A stretch of DNA of 48,778 nucleotides from positions 1-48,778 of the forward strand of contig JAIEQJ010000083.1 of assembly GCA_019747815.1 (NCBI GenBank), written 5' to 3'. Positions 1 through 9,347 of the stretch are shown here, piece after piece. The notes under the pieces are model-generated. The model searched no databases and was not told the origin of the DNA. It worked only from the letters and a program-made list of their open reading frames with translations. The position numbers and the translations under genes were made by a program. The stretch is from Hyphomonadaceae bacterium (GTDB lineage Bacteria > Pseudomonadota > Alphaproteobacteria > Rhizobiales > Hyphomicrobiaceae). How positions within the stretch are numbered: the stretch's first letter is position 1; each line of letters opens with the position of its first letter.

Positions 1-491
1 ACAGCCCCGCCCGCACCCAGACCCGCCACACCCCAAACAACTCCAAACCCCAGCAGAAACCGGGATACCGAGCAGGGCTCTCGATGCGAAACTCTCATTC
101 CGTGCCACTCCCTCTGACCGCCCTGGACGTGTGCGCCAGACCAGTGCCGGCCCTTCGCAACGAGGCGCTGCACGGGAACCTGTCGGTCACCGCAGTGCGC
201 CGAGGAGAACCCGCACTAGCTGATTCCCGGAAGGGCCCGAACCTTCGCCCGGGCTTTCCCCACGAGAGATCTGCTCTCATGCAAACGAGACCAAGTGGCT
301 CCACAACCCGGCGATGATCAGTGATGCAATCCCGCCACAGATAGGGCAGCGGAGAGGCCGCCCTCCTCGAACCCAGGCATGCGTCGCGGGTATCTCAGGC
401 CACGCGCGCAAGCACATTCAGCGGGACGGCAAAGCGGCTATAACACGGCCGCATTCCCTATCGCCCCGGCTCGTGGCCAGCACCCCAATCG
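1..491. other. Leading region without an assignable gene
   Basis: No convincing gene is seen. Two open frames lie on opposite strands over nearly the same bases (84–317 plus, 95–304 minus). Neither has a clear ribosome binding site or a recognisable domain, and both are arginine- and proline-rich, as expected of chance frames in GC-rich DNA. The stretch may be the end of a feature that lies outside the window. Confidence 0.4.
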
Positions 492-1445
492 ATGCAGAAA
501 GAATCCTCGCCACCTGCCGCCACCGCAGGCCACCTCGAGGCCCGGCCGCTTCGGGCGATCGGCCTCATGTGCCTGGCATGGGGCCTGTTTGCCTGCCTCG
601 ACACCACCGCCAAATACTTGGGCTCGGCAACAGACTTGCCATCGGCGCAAGTGGTATGGATGCGTTTTCTCGGCCAGTTCCTGGTCATGATCGCCGTCCT
701 GGGCCTGATCGCCGTACCAAGCCTGCTGCGAACCCACAGGCTCAAGGCGCAGATCGCTCGATCATTCCTTCTGCTCGGCTCGACATTCTTCAATTTCCTG
801 GCGCTCAAGCATTTGCGGTTGGACCAAATCGCCACCGTGGGATTTCTCACTCCCCTCACCGTGGCGCTGCTTGCCGGCCCCATGCTGGGTGAGTGGATCG
901 GCTGGCGGCGGGCGCTGGCGATCCTGGTCGGTTTCGGTGGCATCCTCATCGCCATCCGGCCCGGCTTCACGGATGTCCCCCCGGCATTCCTGCTGTCGTT
1001 CGGCAGCATGCTTTGCTATGCTGTCTTCAGCATCGTCACTCGTTACCTTGCAGCCTTCGACAAGGCCGAGGTGACGCTGTTCTATTCGCTGCTGGCAGGA
1101 ACGCTGATCGTCGCGCCGTTCGCACTCGCCGACTGGGTGTGGCCAGCAAGCAGCTTCATTTGGCTGTTGCTGCTCTCGTTGGGCGTGTACGGCGCACTCG
1201 GCCACTATCTGTTCATATTGGCGCACCGGCATGCGCCGGCTTCGATCATTGCGCCGTTCCTCTACATCAGCCTGCTCACCCATTCGATCGCGGGCTACCT
1301 GGTATTCGGCCAGCTGCCTGATCGATGGACACTCGCCGGAGCCGCAATCGTGATCGCATCCGGCCTCTACCTCCTGCAGCGCGAGCGCGCCACCTCGCGC
1401 GCCGCCGCCGTGGCAATGACTTCCGAGGCCACGGCGCAACGCTAG
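492..1445 (+). CDS. EamA/DMT-family transporter
   Basis: A 317-residue inner-membrane protein of the drug/metabolite transporter superfamily. About ten hydrophobic helices form two EamA repeats (roughly residues 15–150 and 160–300), the usual size for the family. The N-terminal region contains the segment [14 protein letters not shown], and the C-terminal repeat includes the helix [20 protein letters not shown]. Family members usually export small metabolites; the substrate cannot be read from sequence. The ATG at 492 has no strong Shine-Dalgarno sequence. The gene converges on tgt, and both stop codons lie within one CTAG at 1442–1445. Confidence 0.88.
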   Translation: MQKESSPPAATAGHLEARPLRAIGLMCLAWGLFACLDTTAKYLGSATDLPSAQVVWMRFLGQFLVMIAVLGLIAVPSLLRTHRLKAQIARSFLLLGSTFFNFLALKHLRLDQIATVGFLTPLTVALLAGPMLGEWIGWRRALAILVGFGGILIAIRPGFTDVPPAFLLSFGSMLCYAVFSIVTRYLAAFDKAEVTLFYSLLAGTLIVAPFALADWVWPASSFIWLLLLSLGVYGALGHYLFILAHRHAPASIIAPFLYISLLTHSIAGYLVFGQLPDRWTLAGAAIVIASGLYLLQRERATSRAAAVAMTSEATAQR

Positions 1446-2608
1446 GCCGGCTCATCGTCGCCGTCGGCCGGCCCGCTGCCTGCAAGCCGATCTTTGGTCT
1501 CGCGCGACCACGCGGCAAACCGGCCGGCAGCGATCGCGCCCCGCATCGCCTGCATCAGCTCCTGGTAGAAAGCCGTGTTGGCCCACGACAGCAGCATCGC
1601 GCCCAGATACTCGCCCGATTTCACGAGGTGATGCAGATACGCCCGCGAATAGTCCCGCGCGGCGGGGCAACTGCTGGCGGGATCCAGCGGAGAGCTATCG
1701 TCGGCGTACTTGGCGTTCCGCAGGTTCACCTTGCCTGACCAGGTGAACGCCTGGCCGTGGCGACCCGATCGAGTCGGCAGCACACAATCGAACATGTCGA
1801 TGCCGCGCGCCACAGCCTCGATGAGATCGAGCGGCGTGCCAACACCCATCAGGTAGCGCGGCTTGTCTGCCGGCAGCCGGGGTGTCGTCAGTGCCAGCGT
1901 GTCCAGCATGACCTCCTGCGGCTCGCCGACAGCGAGACCGCCAACGGCGTAGCCTGGAAAGTCCATGGCCACGAGCCCATCGGCAGACAGCTCCCGGAGC
2001 TGGGGGTCCGTTCCGCCCTGCACGATGCCAAACAACGCCTGGCCGCGTTGCGCAAGACCTTCATCGCGATAGCGCGCAATGGCCGTCTTGCAGCGCTCGG
2101 CCCAGCCCAGCGAGCGCATGACGGCAGCATGCATTGCCCCGGACGAGGCGGGCAATGCCACACACTCATCGAGTTGCATCTGGATATCGGCACCCAAAAG
2201 ACATTGGATCTCGATGGCCCGCTCCGGCGTCAGCACGTGGGTCGACCCGTCGATATGCGATTGGAAGGTCACGCCTTCGTCGGTGATCTTGCGCAGCTTC
2301 GCCAAGCTCATCACCTGAAAGCCGCCGCTGTCAGTGAGGATCGGCTTCGACCACCGCATGAACGTGTGCAGGCCGCCGAGCCTTGCCACGCGCTCGGCGC
2401 CGGGCCGCAGCATCAAATGATAGGTGTTGGCCAGGATCACATCCGCCCCCGCAGCCTCGAGCTGGTCGGTGTAGACGGCCTTGACGGTTGCCGCCGTTCC
2501 GATCGGCATGAACGCCGGTGTGCGAATTGTCCCTCGGGACGTGGCGATCTCACCCAGCCGCGCACCGCCGTCCGCCTTGATGAGAGTGAACACAAACCGG
2601 TCCGTCAT
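1442..2608 (-). CDS. tgt: tRNA-guanine transglycosylase (queuine tRNA-ribosyltransferase), zinc-site variant
   Basis: Exchanges guanine-34 for preQ1 in GUN-anticodon tRNAs, a step of queuosine synthesis. The 388-residue length is normal. The substrate motif [10 protein letters not shown] and the nucleophile motif [12 protein letters not shown] are both present. The zinc site is abnormal. The family pattern is Cys-x-Cys-x2-Cys plus a His about 26 residues on; here the matching positions read Ser312, Cys314, Ala317 and Ala343, so only one of four ligands remains. The flanking sequences [10 protein letters not shown] and NTAFYQELM align without gaps. The start overlaps the end of queA by four bases (ATGA), which implies translational coupling. 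The function call is firm; zinc loss is read directly from the codons. Confidence 0.95.
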   Translation of the reverse strand: MTDRFVFTLIKADGGARLGEIATSRGTIRTPAFMPIGTAATVKAVYTDQLEAAGADVILANTYHLMLRPGAERVARLGGLHTFMRWSKPILTDSGGFQVMSLAKLRKITDEGVTFQSHIDGSTHVLTPERAIEIQCLLGADIQMQLDECVALPASSGAMHAAVMRSLGWAERCKTAIARYRDEGLAQRGQALFGIVQGGTDPQLRELSADGLVAMDFPGYAVGGLAVGEPQEVMLDTLALTTPRLPADKPRYLMGVGTPLDLIEAVARGIDMFDCVLPTRSGRHGQAFTWSGKVNLRNAKYADDSSPLDPASSCPAARDYSRAYLHHLVKSGEYLGAMLLSWANTAFYQELMQAMRGAIAAGRFAAWSRETKDRLAGSGPADGDDEPA

Positions 2609-3681
2609 GAGCCGGGCGCCCGCTGGAGAAGGCAGGCATCGCCGTAGGAATAGAAGCGATAGCCGGAGCCCAGGGCGTGGGTGTAGGCGCGCTGCATCGT
2701 CTCGAGTCCGCTGAATGCGGCAACCAGCATGAACAGGGTCGAGCGCGGCAGGTGGAAGTTGGTCACGAGCAGATCAACAGCCTTAAAGCGATAGCCGGGC
2801 GTTATGAACAATCGGGTTTCGCCGTTGTAGGGCATGATGCTGCCGTTGTCGTCCGCCGCCGTCTCAAGCAGTCGCAAGCATGTCGTGCCCACGGCAATCA
2901 CGCGCCCACCCTTGGCGCGGGCGCGATTGACGGCCTCAGCCGTTTCGGCAGAAACCTCACCCCACTCCGCATGCATCCGATGCTGGGCCGTATCGTCGAC
3001 TTTCACGGGAAGGAAAGTGCCCGCACCAACGTGAAGCGTAACGAAAAGGCGCGCAATGCCGCGCGCGTCGAGCGCCTCAAACAGGCGCTCGGTGAAATGC
3101 AGGCCGGCCGTCGGCGCAGCAACCGCGCCTTCACGGCGGGCATAGATAGTCTGGTAGCGTTCGGCGTCCTCGGGGCACAGATCGCGCTTGCCGGCGATGT
3201 AGGGCGGCAACGGCGGATCACCCAGCGCGTCTATGGCCTCGTCGAGATAGGCGCTGTGCATGCTGAAGGAGAGCTCAACTTCACCCTCGCTGCCGATCTC
3301 GGTGATGGTTGCATCCAATGTGCCTAGGAAGCACACACGGCCATCGTGACCGAAACGGACGCGGTCACCGACGGCGAGCCGCTTGGCCGGCCTTGCAAAG
3401 GCGCGCCAGCGGCTCGCATCGACACGCTTGTGCAGATTGAACGTGACGCGCGCGCTGGCCTCACCTCGAACTCGTTCGCCGGCCAGCGCTGCGCGTATCA
3501 CGCGGGTGTCGTTGAAGATGAGCGTATCGCCGGGTCGAAGGAGATCGGGCAGGTCGCGGACGATGCGATCCGCAAACCCGCCCGCGTCCACCACCAGCAG
3601 CCGCGCATCATCGCGGGGATGCGCAGGCTCGAGGGCAACGCGGTCATCAGGCAGCTCGAAGTCGAACAGGTCCGTGCGCAT
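2605..3681 (-). CDS. queA: S-adenosylmethionine:tRNA ribosyltransferase-isomerase
   Basis: Transfers and isomerises the ribosyl group of SAM onto preQ1-34 in tRNA, giving epoxyqueuosine. At 358 residues it is the usual QueA length. Family segments seen are the N-terminal [20 protein letters not shown], the motif [19 protein letters not shown] in the middle, and [20 protein letters not shown] near the C-terminus. It lies directly upstream of tgt with a four-base overlap, so consecutive queuosine steps are co-translated. The ATG start has only a weak ribosome binding site. bioY ends 33 bases upstream on the same strand and may be in the same transcript. Confidence 0.96.
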   Translation of the reverse strand: MRTDLFDFELPDDRVALEPAHPRDDARLLVVDAGGFADRIVRDLPDLLRPGDTLIFNDTRVIRAALAGERVRGEASARVTFNLHKRVDASRWRAFARPAKRLAVGDRVRFGHDGRVCFLGTLDATITEIGSEGEVELSFSMHSAYLDEAIDALGDPPLPPYIAGKRDLCPEDAERYQTIYARREGAVAAPTAGLHFTERLFEALDARGIARLFVTLHVGAGTFLPVKVDDTAQHRMHAEWGEVSAETAEAVNRARAKGGRVIAVGTTCLRLLETAADDNGSIMPYNGETRLFITPGYRFKAVDLLVTNFHLPRSTLFMLVAAFSGLETMQRAYTHALGSGYRFYSYGDACLLQRAPGS

Positions 3682-3714
3682 GAGCCCAGTATAAGCGGTG
3701 CGGCCGCCTGGATC

Positions 3715-4329
3715 TCAAGGACGTCCAGGCCACCCGTCCGGACGTGAGCCGAACAGGCGCCAGATGAGGGGCATGGCGACAGCGCCGAGCGCGATCTTCA
3801 GCGCGCTCGATGCGAGGAACGGGATCAATCCCACCTCAATGGCCCGCGAGAAGCCCATGGCCGGCATCAGAGCGGCCAGTCCGAGCACGAAAATCGACAC
3901 TGTGCCGACAAGCATCGCAGCCGTACACCGAAGGAGGGAGCGATCCCAGCCGCGCTCGGCGAGCGCCCCGACAACCCAGACGGCCAGCAGGAACCCCATG
4001 AGGAAGCCGCCGGTAGGGCCCATCATGTAGGCCAAGCCGATGCCGCGTTCGGGCGTGCCGGCGAAGACGGGGAAGCCTGCCGCGCCGACGAGCAGATAAG
4101 CCAGTACGGTGCCTGCCCCCAATCTCGACCCATAGGCCATGCCGAGCATGAGAACGACCAACGTCTGCATGGTCATCGGCACCGGCCAGAACGGAACCTG
4201 AACCTTCGCCGACACCGTCAGCAGGCAGACGCCGAGGAGGACGGCGGCGAAAGTATAGAGGAGCCGGCCCGTTGCGCCCTCGACCGTCACAATTCCCAGC
4301 AGTGTCCCTTGGCCTTGTGTGTCGCGCAT
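3715..4329 (-). CDS. bioY: Biotin transporter BioY
   Basis: Substrate-binding S component for biotin uptake at the inner membrane. Starting at ATG 4329 gives 204 residues with about six hydrophobic helices. The BioY signature appears as VQVPFWPVPMTMQTLVVLMLG, followed by LGAGTVLAYLLVGAAGFPVFAG and YMMGPTGGFLMGF. The start is set by a GAGGA box seven bases upstream; the open frame extends further (to 4422) but that extension is not BioY-like. No bioM or bioN is adjacent, so BioY either works alone or shares a remote energising module. I saw no BioR-type operator upstream. Confidence 0.93.
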   Translation of the reverse strand: MRDTQGQGTLLGIVTVEGATGRLLYTFAAVLLGVCLLTVSAKVQVPFWPVPMTMQTLVVLMLGMAYGSRLGAGTVLAYLLVGAAGFPVFAGTPERGIGLAYMMGPTGGFLMGFLLAVWVVGALAERGWDRSLLRCTAAMLVGTVSIFVLGLAALMPAMGFSRAIEVGLIPFLASSALKIALGAVAMPLIWRLFGSRPDGWPGRP

Positions 4330-4449
4330 CGGCTTCCTCGGTGATGGATGTGGTCTTTGCGGATGGTGGCCGCTCACCGCCAAGCTAGCGCTCCCCGTCG
4401 AGCCAAGAAAGCGTATCATCAATGGCTGCGCCGCTGCGCCGCAGCGGGA

Positions 4450-4926
4450 TCACTTCACGTCCGCAGCGACCTTCAGAGACTGGATCTTGTCGGGGTTCTG
4501 CACCGGCTCGCCGCGCTTGATCATGTCGACGTTCTCCATGCCCTCGATGACCTTGCCCCACGCGGTATACTGACGATCCAGGAATGTGGCGTCGTCAAAG
4601 CAAATGAAGAACTGGCTGTTGGCGCTGTTGGGGTTCTGCGCCCGCGCCATCGAGCACACGCCGCGCACATGCGGCTCGGCGTTGAACTCGGCCGGCAGGT
4701 TTGGATACTTCGAGCCACCGGTGCCCGTTCCGTGCGGGCAGCCGGTCTGCGCCATGAAGCCGTCGATGACGCGGTGGAAGACGATACCGTCGTAGAAACC
4801 CTCGCGCGCCAACTGCTTGATGCGCTCGACGTGCTTCGGCGCCAGGTCGGGACGCAGGGCGATGACCACCTTGCCCTTTGTCGTCTCCATGATCAGCGTA
4901 TTTTCAGGATCTTTGATGACAGTCAT
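4450..4926 (-). CDS. Cytoplasmic peptidyl-prolyl cis-trans isomerase (cyclophilin)
   Basis: A 158-residue single-domain cyclophilin that isomerises Xaa-Pro bonds during folding. Active-site segments are FHRVIDGFMAQTG (catalytic Arg and Phe), the insertion GTGTGGSKYPNLPAEFN, and NSANSQFFICFDDATFLD. There is no signal peptide, so it should act in the cytoplasm. A GGAG box precedes the ATG. A close paralogue with a signal peptide lies just upstream (5037–5573), and the pair together with coaD is a common alphaproteobacterial arrangement. Confidence 0.95.
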   Translation of the reverse strand: MTVIKDPENTLIMETTKGKVVIALRPDLAPKHVERIKQLAREGFYDGIVFHRVIDGFMAQTGCPHGTGTGGSKYPNLPAEFNAEPHVRGVCSMARAQNPNSANSQFFICFDDATFLDRQYTAWGKVIEGMENVDMIKRGEPVQNPDKIQSLKVAADVK

Positions 4927-5036
4927 TGTGAATCTCCAACTCGGTGTCAGTCCCGCCGCAGCGGGCGTGCGACACAGCTAACAAAGCTCAATTCGGACCC
5001 AATCCTCGCCTTCGCGACATGGTCCGTTCGGCGCTG

Positions 5037-5573
5037 TCACTTCTTCGCGTCCGACAGCAGATAGACCTTCACCATCACGTCCGGACGCGCCGGCGGCTCA
5101 CCGCGCGCGATCTTGTCGACATGCTCCATGCCTTCCACCACCTCACCCCACAGCGTGTACTGGCCCGTTAGGGGGCGGCATCCGTCGTAGCAAATGAAGA
5201 ACTGGCTGTTGGCACTGTTGGGATCGCTCGTGCGCGCGGCGCCGACGCTGCCGCGCTTGTAGGCTTCGCGGGTGAACTCGGCCGGCAAATCGGGAAGGCT
5301 CGAGCCGCCTGCGCCGGTGCCCTGCGGATCGCCCGTCTGCGCCATGAAGCCATCGATGACACGGTGGAACTTGAGGCCGTTGTAGAAGCCCTGCTTGGCG
5401 AGCTGCTGGGCGCGTGCCACGTGCTTGGGCGCCAGATCGGGCCGCAGCTTGATCAGAACCTTGCCGGTCTTGAGCTCGATGACGAGCGTATTCTGCGGGT
5501 CGGGAGCCTGGGCTTGTGCAACGGACGCGAGGGCGCACAAGGCAAGTGCAGTGCTCAGAAAAAATCGGATCAC
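5037..5573 (-). CDS. Exported peptidyl-prolyl cis-trans isomerase (cyclophilin)
   Basis: Cyclophilin paralogue of the gene at 4450, with the same catalytic segments (FHRVIDGFMAQTG, NSANSQFFICYDG). I chose the GTG at 5573 because GGAG lies six bases before it; a TTG at 5585 is also in frame. This start gives 178 residues beginning with a classical signal peptide (FFLSTALALCALASVAQA, cleavage probably before QAP), so it is probably periplasmic. It likely helps fold envelope proteins. The family call is secure; the location is inferred from the signal peptide. Confidence 0.93.
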   Translation of the reverse strand: MIRFFLSTALALCALASVAQAQAPDPQNTLVIELKTGKVLIKLRPDLAPKHVARAQQLAKQGFYNGLKFHRVIDGFMAQTGDPQGTGAGGSSLPDLPAEFTREAYKRGSVGAARTSDPNSANSQFFICYDGCRPLTGQYTLWGEVVEGMEHVDKIARGEPPARPDVMVKVYLLSDAKK

Positions 5574-5697
5574 GGGCGGCTCCAACAGTTTGTGCGTGGA
5601 AATTCCGGCGGCGATGGACGCGCCGACGGAATGTGAAGACCGGCGAATGTCATGCCGCGTGTGGCCTTTCTACGGCACGCATGCCATGGGCGGCAAC

Positions 5698-6204
5698 TCA
5701 AGACCTCGTCTTCGGCACCTTTGCCTTCAGCCGCCGCGCGACGGCCGGCGAGACGAATTCAGCGACATCACCACCCATCAGGGCGATCTGTCGCACCAGC
5801 GTTCCCGTGATATGGCGCACTGCGGGACCTGCGGGCAGGAAGACTGTGTCCACATCTGGAGCCATCGCCCCGTTCATCCCCGCCATCTGCATCTCATAGT
5901 CGAAGTCCGTACCGTCGCGCAGCCCGCGAAAGATAAGCGCGGCGCCCGCGGCCCTGGCGGCCTCGACTGTCAGATTGTCGAAGGTGACGACGTCAATCCT
6001 GCACCCGGTCTGCTTGGTGATGAGCGCCGTTTCGGCCCTCAGCATGTCGATCCTCTCGTCTGGAGAGAAAAGCGGCGTCTTTCCAGGATGAACCCCGATG
6101 CCGACCACGAGCGTGTCGACCATGCGGGCAGCGCGCGCGATCACGTCCATGTGGCCGTTGGTAACGGGATCGAATGAGCCTGAGGTAAAACCGATGCGCT
6201 TCAT
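5698..6204 (-). CDS. coaD: Pantetheine-phosphate adenylyltransferase
   Basis: Adds AMP to 4'-phosphopantetheine to give dephospho-CoA, the penultimate step of CoA synthesis, in the cytoplasm. At 168 residues it has normal length. The nucleotidyltransferase signature [14 protein letters not shown] includes the TxGH motif at the N-terminus, and [20 protein letters not shown] binds substrate. The late loop reads TGTLVRQIA where many homologues have Ser-Ser-Ser/Thr, a mild variation. It starts the run of housekeeping minus-strand genes that continues through the cyclophilins to tgt. Confidence 0.96.
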   Translation of the reverse strand: MKRIGFTSGSFDPVTNGHMDVIARAARMVDTLVVGIGVHPGKTPLFSPDERIDMLRAETALITKQTGCRIDVVTFDNLTVEAARAAGAALIFRGLRDGTDFDYEMQMAGMNGAMAPDVDTVFLPAGPAVRHITGTLVRQIALMGGDVAEFVSPAVARRLKAKVPKTRS

Positions 6205-6270
6205 GGCGGTGTGAAAGCGATGAACGTCACCACATCCGTCGTCCCGGACGGGACGGGCCGACAGCCAGTA

Positions 6271-6894
6271 TCACGAGCGCCGCATGACCGCCAGCGCCAG
6301 ACCGCCGAACAGCAGAAAAAAGCCCGCCGCCCAGTCGAGCGGGCGGAGCTGCGCCGCACCAAAGGCCGTGCGCGCGCGGGCGACGGCAATCGTGGTGGCA
6401 ATATCGACGACCGCCAGCACCACAACGAACAGGACGGCGAGAACGGCGAGCTGGCCCACGGGATCAGCTCGCATGTCGACAAACTGCGGCAGGAACGCTC
6501 CCAGAAACAGGATAACCTTGGGGTTCGAGAGACTTACAAACAGACCCTGCAGATACCAACTGCCGCGCGCAGGGGGCGCATCGACCCGGGCTGCGGCCTG
6601 CCCGTCACCACGCAACTGCCAAAGCTGACGCGCGCCCAGATAGAAGAGATAGAACGCGCCCATCCAGCGCACGACATCGAACCAGGTGGACATGAACACC
6701 ATCACCGATGTCATGCCGGCAGCCGTGGCAGCGACCAGCAGCGCCAGACCGGTCGTCGTGCCCGCCAGCGTTGTCAGGCCTCCGCGCAAGCCGTGGCCCA
6801 GGGTGTTGGCGACGATGAGCGCCATGTTCGGACCCGGTGTCAGCGCCAGCAACACGCAGGCGGCCGTGAACGCGAGAACCATTTCGGCTGACAT
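6271..6894 (-). CDS. LysE/RhtB-family translocator
   Basis: A 207-residue inner-membrane exporter with about six hydrophobic helices, the standard size for the family. The N-terminal motif TPGPNMALIVANTLGHGLRGG matches the LysE/RhtB signature, and SLSNPKVILFLGAFLPQF is the conserved second half. Members export amino acids such as lysine, homoserine or threonine; the substrate here is unknown. A GAGG box precedes the ATG. Only ten bases separate it from the upstream SIMPL gene, so the two are probably co-transcribed. Confidence 0.92.
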   Translation of the reverse strand: MSAEMVLAFTAACVLLALTPGPNMALIVANTLGHGLRGGLTTLAGTTTGLALLVAATAAGMTSVMVFMSTWFDVVRWMGAFYLFYLGARQLWQLRGDGQAAARVDAPPARGSWYLQGLFVSLSNPKVILFLGAFLPQFVDMRADPVGQLAVLAVLFVVVLAVVDIATTIAVARARTAFGAAQLRPLDWAAGFFLLFGGLALAVMRRS

Positions 6895-6904
6895 GGCGCC
6901 GGCC

Positions 6905-7624
6905 TCAGCGCAGCGCGTAGGTCACATGCACCTCGACCTCGAGGCTGCGCATGCCGGGCTCGACGGGGACACTGGCCCTCATCGCCACGCGCCCGCCGGG
7001 CATCGGATGCAGCTCGGCTACGCTCTCGGAGATGCGCAGCACGGGTCCCAGCTGTCCGCCAGCGGCCTTGGCATAGAGCTCAGCGCGCCTTTGGGCATTC
7101 TCCATCGCCTGTTTGCGCGCCTCGTCCTTCAGCCGCTCCGGGTTGGCGATATCGAAGGCGATATGATTGATCTGATTGGCACCCAGTGCGATCGCTTGAT
7201 CCAGAAGCTCGCCCAAGCGCTTCACCTCGCGCACCGTCAACCGCACCTGATTGATCACGCGATAACCGTTGATGGTGGGCGCACGCCCATCCTTGGGTTG
7301 CGTGTACCGAGGCTCGACGTTGAGCGCCGTGGTTTGGATGTCCTTCGGCTGCGTGCCCGCGGCCTTCAAGCCATCGATCAGTTTGCTCATTACGATGCTG
7401 TTGCGGGAAAGGGCATCTTTGGCCGAGTCGGCCTCGGTCACGACGCCGGCAGAAACTTGCGCGATATCCGCTTCGACGATGACGCTGCCGGTTGCGGAAA
7501 CACTCACCGTCCGCTCCACCTTGTCGCTGTCCGCTGCCATAGCGCTTCTCGCATCAAAGATGGCAACCCCCAGCGCTGCCGCCAGGACGCCCGCCGAAAG
7601 GATGATCGCTTTGTAGGTACTCAT
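6905..7624 (-). CDS. SIMPL domain-containing periplasmic protein
   Basis: A 239-residue exported protein of the SIMPL (DUF541) family. The ATG at 7624 follows a GAGGA box; the frame is open to 7708 but the upstream part is not signal-like. Residues 1–30 form a signal peptide (YKAIILSAGVLAAALGVAI, cleavage near SAMA/AD). The domain begins with RTVSVSATGSVIVEADIAQVSAGV and ends with the conserved beta strand VPVEPGMRSLEVEVHVTYAL. The family's molecular function is poorly defined; outer-membrane or oxidative-stress roles have been proposed for some members. It shares a transcript with the LysE exporter. Confidence 0.88.
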   Translation of the reverse strand: MSTYKAIILSAGVLAAALGVAIFDARSAMAADSDKVERTVSVSATGSVIVEADIAQVSAGVVTEADSAKDALSRNSIVMSKLIDGLKAAGTQPKDIQTTALNVEPRYTQPKDGRAPTINGYRVINQVRLTVREVKRLGELLDQAIALGANQINHIAFDIANPERLKDEARKQAMENAQRRAELYAKAAGGQLGPVLRISESVAELHPMPGGRVAMRASVPVEPGMRSLEVEVHVTYALR

Positions 7625-7751
7625 GATGTCCTCGCATTGCCGGCAGCGATCCCTTGGCAGGGAACATGAAATTTTTGTTCGAACAAGGCCCAAACCCAGG
7701 CGTTCCAAGGCACCGCGAAGTGGTGTACTAGAGGCGCCACCCTTTGGGATC

Positions 7752-7827
7752 GGGCCCGTAGCTCAATGGTTAGAGCCGGCGGCTCATAACCGTCTGGTTG
7801 CAGGTTCGAGTCCTGCCGGGCCCACCA
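7752..7827 (+). tRNA. tRNA with CAT anticodon, probably tRNA-Ile2
   Basis: A complete 76-base cloverleaf with encoded CCA. Acceptor stem GGGCCCG pairs with CGGGCCC, the D stem is GCTC/GAGC, the anticodon stem GGCGG/CCGTC encloses loop CTCATAA, and the T stem GCAGG/CCTGC encloses TTCGAGT. CAT could mean initiator Met, elongator Met or Ile2. The first pair is G-C, which argues against initiator. The pairs C4-G69 and C5-G68 with A73 are the known TilS (lysidine synthetase) recognition features of tRNA-Ile2, and the D-loop resembles E. coli ileX. I therefore favour Ile2. Confidence 0.9.
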
Positions 7828-8041
7828 GCCCGAGCCGCACCGCCAATGCCCCATGAGCGCCGATGTCCACTGAGCCAGCGCTGGCCACATGTTCCGCCGA
7901 CGCAAGGCAGCAGTTGGCGCAGCGCGGCTGCCCCGCACGACGGGCAAAGCCGAGGGGTGCTTCTCAGGCCCCACCCGGGAGGTGACCTCACGCAACTGTG
8001 AGGATGCGGATCGTGTCTGCAGCTCTTAGCGGCCCGCCCGC

Positions 8042-9286
8042 TCAGGCTGGCGGAGGCCCAAAAACCAGCACCGCGTTCAAGCCGCCGAAAGCAAACGAGT
8101 TCGACATGGCATATGTAACCCGTTTCTCGCGCCCCATGTTGGGCACGTAGTCGAGATCACACTCGGGATCGGGCTCATCCAATCCGATGGTGGGCGGCAC
8201 CCAGTTCTCCTCCATGGCCTTGAGCGAGGCAATCGCCTCGATGGCTCCCCCGGCACCAAGCGGATGCCCGTGCATGGACTTGGTCGAGGAGATGGCAAGC
8301 TGGCCGGCGTGCGCGCCGAACACCTTCTTGATCGCGTTCGTCTCGTTGCGGTCGTTGATGGTCGTCGCCGTGCCATGGGCGTTGATGTAGTCGATGTCGG
8401 TCGTGGCCACCCGGGCATCCGCCAGAGCCAGCCGCATGGCCTCGCTGGGGCCGTCGATGTCCGGATTGACCATGTCCTTGCTGTCCGAGGTCATGCCGAA
8501 ACCGCAAAGCTCGGCCAGGACCTTGGCACCCCGCGCCTTGGCATGCTCCTCCGACTCGAGCACCAGGACGCCGGCGCCCTCGCCCAGAACCGTGCCGTTG
8601 CGCTTCTTGGCAAACGGAAAACAGCCCTGGGGCGAGAGCACATGCATGGCTTGCCAAGCCTTCATGGTGCCGTAGTTGATCACGCTCTCCGACGCCCCGA
8701 CGATCGCCAGATCGATCAAGCCGGCACGGATATAGTCGCGGCCCAATCCAATGGCGTGTGCTGCCGTAGAGCAGGCACTGCAGGTTGCAAAGGTCGGGCC
8801 CTTCACGCCGTATTCGATGCCGACATGGGCTGCCGCGGACGAACCGATGATGCGCAGCAGCGTCAGCGGATGCGTGGCACGCTTGTTCAGGATGAAGAGG
8901 TCACGATAGGCCGACTCGAAGGTAACGAGACCGCCGGCGCCGGAGCCTATGATGCAGGCGGTCCGGTAGGGGTTCTGGAAGGGTGCCTCAAGGCCGGCCT
9001 GCTTAATGGCCTCGTCCGCGGCTGCGGCCGCAAACCACGAATAGCGATCGGCGTGAATGATGATCTTGTCGCGTCTGAAATGCTTGAGGCGGGCCTTGTG
9101 ATCGAAATCCTTAATCTGGGCCGCAATCAGAATTTTCAGGTCTTCAAGGGGAAAGCCACCCAGCGGGCCAACCCCTGACCGCCCTGCCCGGCAGGAGGCC
9201 CAAAAATCGGCCACGGTGGTGCCGATCGGCGTTACAACGCCCATGCCCGTAACGACCACGCGGCGTGGTCCGCCTGATGCTGTCAT
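8042..9286 (-). CDS. Beta-ketoacyl-ACP synthase (FabF/NodE-like)
   Basis: A 414-residue condensing enzyme that extends acyl-ACP with malonyl-ACP. The catalytic triad is complete: Cys172 in TCSACSTAAHAIG, His304 in INAHGTATTINDRNE and His341 in STKSMHGHPLGAGG. The N-terminus RRVVVTGMGVVTPIG is standard. It is followed upstream by a dedicated acyl carrier protein (9348–9611, 61-base gap), and no other fab genes are nearby. This pairing recalls the NodE/NodF type of specialised KAS/ACP, so it may make an unusual acyl chain rather than bulk fatty acid. That last point is inference. Confidence 0.92.
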   Translation of the reverse strand: MTASGGPRRVVVTGMGVVTPIGTTVADFWASCRAGRSGVGPLGGFPLEDLKILIAAQIKDFDHKARLKHFRRDKIIIHADRYSWFAAAAADEAIKQAGLEAPFQNPYRTACIIGSGAGGLVTFESAYRDLFILNKRATHPLTLLRIIGSSAAAHVGIEYGVKGPTFATCSACSTAAHAIGLGRDYIRAGLIDLAIVGASESVINYGTMKAWQAMHVLSPQGCFPFAKKRNGTVLGEGAGVLVLESEEHAKARGAKVLAELCGFGMTSDSKDMVNPDIDGPSEAMRLALADARVATTDIDYINAHGTATTINDRNETNAIKKVFGAHAGQLAISSTKSMHGHPLGAGGAIEAIASLKAMEENWVPPTIGLDEPDPECDLDYVPNMGREKRVTYAMSNSFAFGGLNAVLVFGPPPA

Positions 9287-9347
9287 CTAGCCATGTACTC
9301 TTGATCTGTCACGCCGAACGGGCGCAGGGAAATTCGAATAGCGTCCG

